A stretch of DNA of 5,950 nt, taken from NCBI GenBank assembly GCA_030607235.1, contig JAUWEX010000084.1, positions 1 through 5,950 of the forward strand, in the 5' to 3' direction. Source of the stretch: Planctomycetota bacterium (lineage in GTDB: Bacteria; Planctomycetota; B129-G9). The notes under the pieces are model-generated. The model saw only the letters and a list, made by a program, of their open reading frames with translations, ran no database searches and was not told the origin of the DNA. Below, piece by piece: positions 1-5,288 of this stretch; position 1 is the first letter of the stretch, and every line of letters begins with the position of its first letter. Position numbers and translations under genes: made by a program.

Positions 1-1
1 C

Positions 2-1645
2 GAACTGATAAACCGCTGTGCCACCGAAAAAAAGCCGATCAGCGAGATATTGATACAGGAAGGTCTGATCGAAGAATCGAGCCTGATAGACGCGGTCGCC
101 GAAGAGGCGAACCTGCCGCCGATAAATCTGGACAACTTCACGCCTGGCGACGACGCGCTCTCGGCCATACCGCAGGAAGTCGCCAAGGAAAACAATATAA
201 TCCCCATCTCGAAGATCGAGAACGTCATCACTCTTTGCGTGGCGGACCCCTTCGACGTGGTCAAACTCGACGACCTGCGGATGCTGACGCGCTGCGAACT
301 GCGGCTCGTCGTAAGCAACACCTATCGGATAAACATAGCCATCCCCAGCGCCTACAACCGCAACGAACAGGCGATGGAAGAAATTTTCGAGGGCATGGCG
401 AACCCCAACATGGAACTGACCCAGAGCGAGGATGAAGATGAGGCCGAAATCAACCTCTCCGAGTTGATCGGCGAGGACTCCAAGCAGTCGCCGGTAGTCC
501 GGCTTGTCAACCTCATCATCGCGCAGGCCATCCACGACAAGGTCAGCGATATCCACATCGAGCCGATGGAAAATAAACTCCGCGTCCGCTATCGCGTAGA
601 CGGCATCCTGCACGAGAGCATCAGCCCCCCCAAGGGCATGGCCAGTTCGATATCTTCGCGCATAAAAATCATGGCCGGACTCGACATAGCCGAGCGCCGC
701 AAGCCGCAGGATGGCAAATTCCGGCTCAAAATCGAGGGGCGCGCGGTGGATTTCCGCGTCTCGGTCCTGCCGATAGTCTACGGCGAAAAAGTCGTTCTGC
801 GCGTGCTCGACACCTCGAATCTCGCGCTGAATCTCGATTCGCTGGGCTTTGAGGAGAAGGCGCTCAAAGACCTGCACTTCGCCCTCGAGCAGCCTTTCGG
901 AATGATCCTCGTTACCGGCCCGACCGGATCGGGCAAGAGTACTACGCTGTACTCCTCGATCAAAGAGGTCATGACGGACAAGGATAACGTGATTACCGTC
1001 GAGGATCCGGTAGAGTACGAACTTGGCGGTGTCAATCAGGTGCAGGTGCGCCCGAAGCGCAATCTCACGTTCGCGTCGGCGCTACGCTCGATCCTGCGAC
1101 AGGACCCCGACATCATAATGATAGGCGAAATCCGCGACAGCGAGACGGTCGAAATCGCCGTAAAGGCGGCCCTGACCGGGCACCTGGTGTTGAGCACGCT
1201 GCACACCAACGACGCCGCGAGCGCGATAAACCGAATGATAGACATGGGCGTCGACCCGTTCCTCATCGCGTCGAGTTCATTGCTGATTTCGGCTCAGAGG
1301 CTGGCGCGCAAACTCTGCCCGGTGTGCAAGGAGGAGGTCGAATACCCGCGCGAACACCTGCTGGAAATCGGTTTGAAACCCGAAGAAATCGAAGGCGCGA
1401 AGTTCTTCAAGGCACGCGGGTGCACGCGCTGTGTCGAGGGCTACAAGGGCCGGTTCGCGCTCCTGGAAACGCTTTTGATCGACGACGAGATGCGCAAATA
1501 CATCGTCGAGGGCGCCACACAGGTCGACATCAAGCGCTTCGCGGTCGAGCGGGGGATGATTACGCTGAGGCGCTGCGGGCTGCACAACGCCCTGCGCGGC
1601 AACACTTCTATTGAGGAAGTTCTGCACGTTACCATCGGCGACTGA
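2..1645 (+). CDS. pilB: Type IV pilus / type II secretion assembly ATPase, GspE/PilB family (5' partial)
   Basis: Cytoplasmic hexameric ATPase of the GspE/PilB family, which drives pilin or pseudopilin assembly at the inner membrane. The reading frame is open to the left edge. Sixteen in-frame codons before the first TTG (position 50) continue the N-terminal MshEN-like domain (PISEILIQEGLIEE), so the TTG is internal and the true start lies outside. Numbering from that TTG: N-terminal domain about 1-115, acidic linker SEDEDEAE 126-133, SDIHIEP 166-172, Walker A GPTGSGKST 290-298, Walker B/Asp box ending IIMIGEIRD 355-363, then the His-box region LSTLHTNDA. A tetracysteine zinc site is formed by CPVC (423-426) and CTRC (458-461). 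All expected motifs are intact. Typical PilB proteins are about 560-580 residues, so only a few tens of residues are missing. The zinc site and MshEN-type N-terminus fit PilB or GspE; no pilC, pilT or gsp gene follows, so the choice between them is open. Confidence 0.93.
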   Translation, partial: ELINRCATEKKPISEILIQEGLIEESSLIDAVAEEANLPPINLDNFTPGDDALSAIPQEVAKENNIIPISKIENVITLCVADPFDVVKLDDLRMLTRCELRLVVSNTYRINIAIPSAYNRNEQAMEEIFEGMANPNMELTQSEDEDEAEINLSELIGEDSKQSPVVRLVNLIIAQAIHDKVSDIHIEPMENKLRVRYRVDGILHESISPPKGMASSISSRIKIMAGLDIAERRKPQDGKFRLKIEGRAVDFRVSVLPIVYGEKVVLRVLDTSNLALNLDSLGFEEKALKDLHFALEQPFGMILVTGPTGSGKSTTLYSSIKEVMTDKDNVITVEDPVEYELGGVNQVQVRPKRNLTFASALRSILRQDPDIIMIGEIRDSETVEIAVKAALTGHLVLSTLHTNDAASAINRMIDMGVDPFLIASSSLLISAQRLARKLCPVCKEEVEYPREHLLEIGLKPEEIEGAKFFKARGCTRCVEGYKGRFALLETLLIDDEMRKYIVEGATQVDIKRFAVERGMITLRRCGLHNALRGNTSIEEVLHVTIGD

Positions 1646-1648
1646 TCG

Positions 1649-2380
1649 TTACTTGACGATATCGGGATGCAGTTCGCACAATTTTTGATACATCGCCGCC
1701 GAAGCGACGACGGAAACCGCCATCGCTACGATGACGCCGACGAGAAACATTATAATCCCCGCCAGGAACAACAGGCATCCCGCGAAAAGCAGCCGCGCTA
1801 TCATCGCCTTGCGCCTGCCGGTCATCGCCCACGAAACCTTAAGCGCCTTGGCGACGCCAAATCCCCTGTCCAAAATCAAAAACGGCGCCGGAAAGAAGAA
1901 CATGGCAATATAACTCACGATCCCCATGCCAACCAGCATAGCGGCGATGTGTATCGCAAGAGCTTGCACGTACGAAGGGGCCTGCCTGTCCTGCGGCAGT
2001 TTATAGGCGCTTTCTACATACATATTGAGCAAACTTGCGACAACGAAAAGCAGCGAAAACAGCAGGGCCAGCATAATCACCGATTTGTATTTTCCGAAAC
2101 CGTGAAAAACGACTTTCATATCGACTTGCCGGTTTCTGTATCGCTGCAGGCAGTAGAACTGGAAGCCGAACATCAGCGGCTGGAACAAAAGGATGCCGAT
2201 GACTTTGCCCACGATTCGCTGCGCCAATTCGGAAGCCAAAACCGCTCGCATAGCGAATCCCAGGCCGAATGATACAAGCAAAAACAAAACAACAAAAGCG
2301 ATCATCGGCCAGTTAACGGTCCGCCAGCCTTCTTTCACGCATTGCCAGACGCTTATCTCATCGCTTCGCGAGTCCTTCAT
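1649..2380 (-). CDS. Polytopic inner-membrane protein of unknown function
   Basis: A 243-residue integral membrane protein with no recognised catalytic motif. Hydrophobic segments are visible at about residues 25-45, 57-76, 99-120, 139-170 (one long or two short helices) and 195-231 (probably two helices), giving roughly six membrane spans with a short charged N-terminus. The stretch after the fourth hydrophobic region, FPAPFLILDRGFG followed by AKALKVSWAMTGRR, resembles a signature seen in DUF975-like and glycerophosphodiesterase-membrane-domain-like proteins (hydrophobic run, D-x-G, then A-L-x-x-S-W-x-x-T). That similarity is from memory of the families and does not give a function. The ATG at 2380 is preferred because GGAG (complement of 2387-2390) sits 6 nt upstream; a TTG at 2395 in the same frame lacks a well-spaced site. 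It is divergent from folE and convergent with the pilus ATPase gene, with only 3 bp between stops. Confidence 0.85.
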   Translation of the reverse strand: MKDSRSDEISVWQCVKEGWRTVNWPMIAFVVLFLLVSFGLGFAMRAVLASELAQRIVGKVIGILLFQPLMFGFQFYCLQRYRNRQVDMKVVFHGFGKYKSVIMLALLFSLLFVVASLLNMYVESAYKLPQDRQAPSYVQALAIHIAAMLVGMGIVSYIAMFFFPAPFLILDRGFGVAKALKVSWAMTGRRKAMIARLLFAGCLLFLAGIIMFLVGVIVAMAVSVVASAAMYQKLCELHPDIVK

Positions 2381-2386
2381 ACTCAA

Positions 2387-2390
2387 CTCC
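2387..2390 (-). promoter_or_regulatory. Shine-Dalgarno that decides the membrane-protein start
   Basis: On the minus strand this reads GGAG, with 6 nt between it and the ATG at 2380. It favours that ATG over the in-frame TTG at 2395, which would place this site inside the coding region. Confidence 0.7.
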
Positions 2391-2419
2391 AACAATACCT
2401 TATGCCCACATTGAACGCG

Positions 2420-2448
2420 ATTATATTATCATAACAATATCTCTCTTT
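2420..2448 (-). promoter_or_regulatory. Candidate promoter for the membrane-protein gene
   Basis: The minus strand carries a perfect TATAAT (complement of 2420-2425), about 40 nt upstream of the ATG at 2380. At 17-bp spacing the -35 position (2443-2448) reads AAAGAG, a poor match to TTGACA, so the call rests on the -10 box, the AT-rich context and the position. It lies back to back with the folE promoter candidate. Confidence 0.4.
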
Positions 2449-2459
2449 CACTATATAAT
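2431..2459 (+). promoter_or_regulatory. Candidate sigma70-type promoter for folE-miaA (distal)
   Basis: ATAACA (2431-2436, 4 of 6 matches to TTGACA), a 17-bp spacer, then a perfect TATAAT (2454-2459). Transcription would begin near 2466, giving a leader of about 86 nt before the folE ATG. Its -35 lies in the spacer of the opposing minus-strand candidate, so the two promoters would compete for polymerase. Confidence 0.5.
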
Positions 2460-2491
2460 CACGCATCACGTTCTATCCGAGGCTGTCGGGA

Positions 2492-2518
2492 TTGACAGAT
2501 CGAATCCGCCGTGATAAT
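2492..2518 (+). promoter_or_regulatory. Candidate second promoter for folE (proximal)
   Basis: A perfect TTGACA (2492-2497) is followed after 15 bp by GATAAT (2513-2518, 5 of 6 matches). Both boxes are good but the spacer is shorter than the usual 16-18 bp, so activity might be weak or need an activator. Transcription would start near 2525, leaving a leader of about 27 nt. The -35 overlaps a 5-bp inverted repeat (CTGTC 2483-2487, GACAG 2494-2498). Confidence 0.35.
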
Positions 2519-2542
2519 CTTGTCGGTCATCGAAAACTTTAC

Positions 2543-2546
2543 GGAG
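2543..2546 (+). promoter_or_regulatory. Shine-Dalgarno that decides the folE start
   Basis: GGAG with 5 nt before the ATG at 2552. This supports that start over the upstream in-frame TTG at 2492. Confidence 0.7.
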
Positions 2547-2551
2547 CAATT

Positions 2552-3115
2552 ATGGACAAGGCAAAAATCGAACAGGGCGTGCGCCTGATCATCGAAGGCA
2601 TCGGCGACGACATCAACCGCGACTCTCTCCCAGGCACCCCCGCACGCGTGGCCCGCGCCTACGAGGAGATTTTTTCGGGCATAGACATAGACCCCGACGA
2701 GATCATAACCTCTTTTCACGAGGAGCAATACGACGAGATCGTTCTGATAAAGGACATCCCGTTTTACTCCACCTGTGAGCATCACCTGCTGCCGTTCATC
2801 GGCAAGGCACACGTCGCCTACATCCCGCGCGCCTCGCGCATAACGGGCCTGAGCAAAATCGCCCGAGTAGTGGAGACGTACAGCAGGCGTCTGCAATTGC
2901 AGGAGCGTCTCACCGGTCAAATCGCCAACACCATCATGAAGAAGATCAAACCGCTGGGCGTGATGGTCGTCCTTTCGGCCGAGCACCTGTGCATGACCAT
3001 GCGGGGCATCAAAAAACCCGGCTCGGTAACGGTAACCTCGGTAGTGCTCGGCTGCTTCCGCGAAAACCCGGCCACCCGCGCCGAGGCCATGGCGCTAATC
3101 GAGAGCACCAAGTAA
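2552..3115 (+). CDS. folE: GTP cyclohydrolase I (type I, FolE)
   Basis: Zinc enzyme that converts GTP to 7,8-dihydroneopterin triphosphate plus formate, the first step to tetrahydrofolate and also to queuosine (preQ1) precursors; a cytosolic homodecamer in characterised members. The 187-residue product is close to family length. Zinc ligands C75 and H78 lie in [10 protein letters not shown], and the third ligand C147 in [12 protein letters not shown]; the neighbouring H77 is also kept. Other family blocks are the N-terminal [15 protein letters not shown] region (about 20-34), [11 protein letters not shown] (98-108) and QERLTGQIA (117-125). The ATG at 2552 is chosen because GGAG (2543-2546) lies 5 nt upstream and the protein then begins [10 protein letters not shown], as family members do. 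An in-frame TTG at 2492 would add 20 unrelated residues. miaA follows after 3 nt. Confidence 0.96.
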   Translation: MDKAKIEQGVRLIIEGIGDDINRDSLPGTPARVARAYEEIFSGIDIDPDEIITSFHEEQYDEIVLIKDIPFYSTCEHHLLPFIGKAHVAYIPRASRITGLSKIARVVETYSRRLQLQERLTGQIANTIMKKIKPLGVMVVLSAEHLCMTMRGIKKPGSVTVTSVVLGCFRENPATRAEAMALIESTK

Positions 3116-3118
3116 CAA

Positions 3119-4120
3119 ATGGCAACCGAATGCACACTTCGTTTTCTCGTCGGGCCGACGGCTTGCGGCAAAAGCGAAACCGGCATCGTGCTGGCGGAGC
3201 GACTCGGCGCGGAAATAATTTCGCTCGACAGCATGGCCGTCTACCGCGGCATGGACATCGGCACCGCCAAGCCAAACGCCGAAGAAAAAGCCCGCATTCC
3301 CCACCACATGATCGATGTGGCCGATCCGTGGCAATCGTACAGCGTCGCAAAACACGTCCGGCAGGCCGAGGAGGTCGCGCGTGAAATCCTCGCGCGCGAC
3401 AGGGAGGTTTTGTTCGTCGGCGGGACGGGACTCTACCTTAAGCGATTCGTGGAGGGGATATTCGAAGGCCCACAGGCCGACCGGAATTTCCGCGAGGAGT
3501 GCCGCGAGCGCGCGGTCTGCGAGGGCGTGGACGCGCTGCACGAGGAACTGCGCGTGGTAGACCCCGAGGCCGCCGAGCGTCTGCACCCTAACGACATCAT
3601 GCGGGTAATCCGCGCGCTCGAAGTTTACCACATCAGCGGTCGACCGCAAAGCGTGCTCCAGGCCGAAGACCGCAAGATTTTCGCCGAACAACGCCGCGAA
3701 TTTTTCGGCGTCGATAAAGTTTCGTATTTGACGTGCGCGATGAACCGCGAACGCGAGGACTTGAACGAACGCATCAACCGGCGCGTCGACAAAATGTTCG
3801 CGGCGGGATTGATGGACGAAGTTATCGCTCTGTGCGAACGATCCCGACCACACCTCCGCCCCGCCGGGCAGGAACGGCACCGCCTGGGGCCGCAGGCCGA
3901 CAAGGCGCTGGGCTACAAAGAGATACTTGCGTTCCTGAACGGCGAAATCTCTCATGACAAAGCGATCGAGCAAACCAAACTCCACACGCGCCAGTTCGCA
4001 ACAAAACAGATGACGTGGTTCCGCAATTTTCCGCGGATGCGGTACATCGAAGTAAACTCCTCCGACGACGCCTTCACCGTAGCACAGGTCGCGGCTGATA
4101 TTTTGCGCGGGGGAAATTAA
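3119..4120 (+). CDS. miaA: tRNA dimethylallyltransferase (MiaA)
   Basis: Transfers a dimethylallyl group from dimethylallyl diphosphate to N6 of adenosine 37 in tRNAs that read UNN codons, giving i6A37, the substrate for MiaB methylthiolation. The 333-residue product shows the P-loop GPTACGKS (12-19), the DSMAVYRGMDIGTAKP block (37-52, with the family Asp at D37), GGTGLYLKRFVEGI (101-114), and the C-terminal tRNA-binding region with ALGYKEI (263-269) and TRQFATKQMTWFR (290-302). The start follows the folE stop by 3 nt and has no clear Shine-Dalgarno of its own (a weak GAGAG is about 12 nt upstream), which suggests translational coupling to folE. An unusual segment, about residues 242-260 (roughly 3842-3898), is Arg/Pro/Gly/His-rich and makes the DEVIALCER-to-ALGYKE distance about 10 residues longer than in E. 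coli MiaA. Confidence 0.95.
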   Translation: MATECTLRFLVGPTACGKSETGIVLAERLGAEIISLDSMAVYRGMDIGTAKPNAEEKARIPHHMIDVADPWQSYSVAKHVRQAEEVAREILARDREVLFVGGTGLYLKRFVEGIFEGPQADRNFREECRERAVCEGVDALHEELRVVDPEAAERLHPNDIMRVIRALEVYHISGRPQSVLQAEDRKIFAEQRREFFGVDKVSYLTCAMNREREDLNERINRRVDKMFAAGLMDEVIALCERSRPHLRPAGQERHRLGPQADKALGYKEILAFLNGEISHDKAIEQTKLHTRQFATKQMTWFRNFPRMRYIEVNSSDDAFTVAQVAADILRGGN

Positions 4121-4127
4121 CCGAAAT

Positions 4128-4155
4128 TTGACAATCGCCCGGATTGTGCTATAAT
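4128..4155 (+). promoter_or_regulatory. Consensus extended -10 sigma70 promoter of the GGDEF gene
   Basis: TTGACA (4128-4133) matches 6 of 6, the spacer is 16 bp, and TATAAT (4150-4155) matches 6 of 6. It is preceded by TG at 4147-4148 with one intervening base, forming an extended -10. It begins 7 bp after the miaA stop. Transcription should start near 4162, leaving a leader of about 122 nt before the cyclase ATG. Confidence 0.85.
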
Positions 4156-4172
4156 ATGGGCAACGAATCCGG
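4139..4172. repeat. Inverted repeat flanking the -10 box (possible operator)
   Basis: CCGGATT (4139-4145) and AATCCGG (4166-4172) are perfect inverted 7-bp arms separated by 20 bp. The centre, near 4155.5, falls at the end of the TATAAT box. A dyad spanning the spacer, -10 and start site is where a repressor would block polymerase. No known regulator's site is recognised, and a 7-bp match could be chance. Confidence 0.35.
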
Positions 4173-4226
4173 CAATCCCGCCAATACGTGAATCTTTAAT
4201 CCGCACATCTTCCAATTATCAAAAAT

Positions 4227-4268
4227 GGGTAAGCGTGCTTTTTACCCGATTTTCTTTGGACAAGCACG
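4227..4268 (+). promoter_or_regulatory. Predicted H-type RNA pseudoknot at the GGDEF gene ribosome-binding site
   Basis: Stem 1 is GGGTAA (4227-4232) with TTACCC (4242-4247). The bases inside its loop, CGTGCTT (4234-4240), are exactly complementary to AAGCACG (4262-4268). The last base of that partner, G4268, is the first G of the GGAGG Shine-Dalgarno. The connecting loops are 1 nt (4233), 1 nt (4241) and 14 nt (4248-4261), which suits a classical H-type pseudoknot. SAM-II and preQ1-I riboswitches use the same topology to hide a ribosome-binding site. The sequence does not match the c-di-GMP-I (GEMM) consensus or any other class I recognise. The pairing is seen directly; that it is functional or binds a ligand is inference. 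Confidence 0.5.
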
Positions 4269-4272
4269 GAGG
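4268..4272 (+). promoter_or_regulatory. Shine-Dalgarno of the GGDEF gene
   Basis: GGAGG, 11 nt before the ATG at 4284, somewhat farther than usual. Its first base is part of the predicted pseudoknot stem 2, so the fold would partly mask it or hold a rigid helix against it. Confidence 0.65.
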
Positions 4273-4283
4273 CACAAGCGGTA

Positions 4284-5267
4284 ATGCCCCAAAATTGTCG
4301 GACATCACTGGGTGCCGACAAACTGGCGCAACTCGTCAGCACCCTGACTTCTGCAAGTTCTGTCCCGGAAATTTACCGGCAGTCCGCTGCTATTCTTCTC
4401 GACAAAAACGTACTCAACTGCAAGGCAGTAACCTTTTACGCCCGCACCAACGGCTCCTACAAGGTCGCATACGCCACCGGAAAATCCAGCAAGCCTATAA
4501 GCCCCAAGACGCGCCCATCGCTGGCGAAACTCATCGACGGCGAGATTCCCTACCTGCCAACGGGCAAACAGGGCCTGATACTACCAATACGAACGAACAC
4601 CCGCATGACCGGTCTGATGCGTCTGGATTGCCAGCCCCGATCATGCCTGCTCAACGGAAAATCGAAATCCGCAATCGGCCGCGCGAAATGGCTGACGCTC
4701 CACGCGATTAGCAGCATGATAGCCTCTTCGATCGAAAATCTCAGGATACACCAGAAACTCAAACGCCAATCGATAATCGACCCGCTAACCAGGGTCTACA
4801 ACCGCGGGCACTTCGACAGGCAGGGCAAGATCGAACTGCTGCGCGCCAAACGCTACAACAAAAAAATCGCCTACATACTTATCGACATCGACAACCTCAA
4901 AGACATCAACGACGAATTCGGACACATGGAAGGCGACCACGTCCTGAAATCCATCGGCAGAATACTCAAACATAATTGCCGCCAGATCGACCTGGTATGT
5001 CGCTACGGCGGCGACGAGTTCGTAATCGTACTCCAGGAAACAGGCCGGAAAGACGCGATGCGCAAGGCCGAGGCTTTGCACAAGGAAATGCTCAATCTCT
5101 CGATGAAACCAGGGCACAAAAAAACCACAATGCCAATCACCACCAGCATCGGCGTAGCCGCTATAAGCAAGGGACTCAACAACCACGCTACGCTTTTCCG
5201 CGCCGCCGACAAGGCGCTCTACCAGGCGAAACTCAGCGGCAAGAACCGCTGTTGCTGTTACAAATGA
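4284..5267 (+). CDS. Soluble diguanylate cyclase with degenerate GAF-like sensor and GGDEF domain
   Basis: Predicted to make cyclic di-GMP from two GTP in the cytosol; there is no signal peptide or membrane helix in its 327 residues. Residues about 10-155 look like a divergent GAF domain (for example LILPIRTNTRMTGLMRLD near 98-115) and may sense a small molecule. A short helical linker leads to the GGDEF domain (about 160-327), opening with DPLTRVYNR (166-174). The metal-binding positions known from PleD map to D201, N209 and D218, and the signature GGDEF is intact at 242-246. The inhibitory I-site RxxD (RQID, 233-236) lies exactly 5 residues before it, so product feedback is likely. Cysteines are notable: C232 and C239 flank the I-site and the C-terminus ends CCCYK where most family members have hydrophobic residues. 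It has its own strong promoter and a structured leader; the nitroreductase-family gene follows after 21 nt. Confidence 0.92.
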   Translation: MPQNCRTSLGADKLAQLVSTLTSASSVPEIYRQSAAILLDKNVLNCKAVTFYARTNGSYKVAYATGKSSKPISPKTRPSLAKLIDGEIPYLPTGKQGLILPIRTNTRMTGLMRLDCQPRSCLLNGKSKSAIGRAKWLTLHAISSMIASSIENLRIHQKLKRQSIIDPLTRVYNRGHFDRQGKIELLRAKRYNKKIAYILIDIDNLKDINDEFGHMEGDHVLKSIGRILKHNCRQIDLVCRYGGDEFVIVLQETGRKDAMRKAEALHKEMLNLSMKPGHKKTTMPITTSIGVAAISKGLNNHATLFRAADKALYQAKLSGKNRCCCYK

Positions 5268-5288
5268 TCAAAAAAGCAAGAGAGAAAC

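Noticed and set aside
1667..2272. Plus-strand open frame of 201 codons opposite the membrane-protein gene
   Set aside because: Its product is rich in Arg, His and Gln with no motif, as expected for the antisense of hydrophobic codons. The minus-strand reading gives clear membrane helices and a good Shine-Dalgarno.
2492..2551. TTG at 2492 as the folE start
   Set aside because: It would add 20 residues unlike the family, has no well-placed Shine-Dalgarno, and its TTG is part of a TTGACA box. The ATG at 2552 fits the family N-terminus.
3095..3985. Minus-strand open frame of 296 codons opposite miaA
   Set aside because: It lies entirely across the certain miaA gene and the end of folE, has no recognisable domain, and long antisense frames are expected opposite GC-rich coding sequence.
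4162..4226. Further structure or a small gene in the first half of the leader
   Set aside because: I found no convincing stem beyond the promoter dyad and no short frame with a ribosome-binding site.
4227..4256. Leader hairpin as an intrinsic terminator or attenuator
   Set aside because: The stem is only 6 bp with half A-T pairs, and the following GATTTTCTTT is a broken U-tract. Attenuation cannot be excluded, but the loop complementarity to the Shine-Dalgarno flank is the stronger signal.
4162..4283. c-di-GMP-I (GEMM) riboswitch before the GGDEF gene
   Set aside because: The conserved GEMM core and its tetraloop-receptor elements are not visible in this short leader.
4235..4711. Plus-strand frame of 158 codons starting at GTG 4235
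   Set aside because: It overlaps the GGDEF gene in another frame, has no domain, and its start lies in the hairpin loop without a ribosome-binding site.
4785..5186. Minus-strand frame of 133 codons opposite the GGDEF domain
   Set aside because: The Val/Phe/Asp-rich product is a mirror of the conserved GGDEF codons and shows no independent support.
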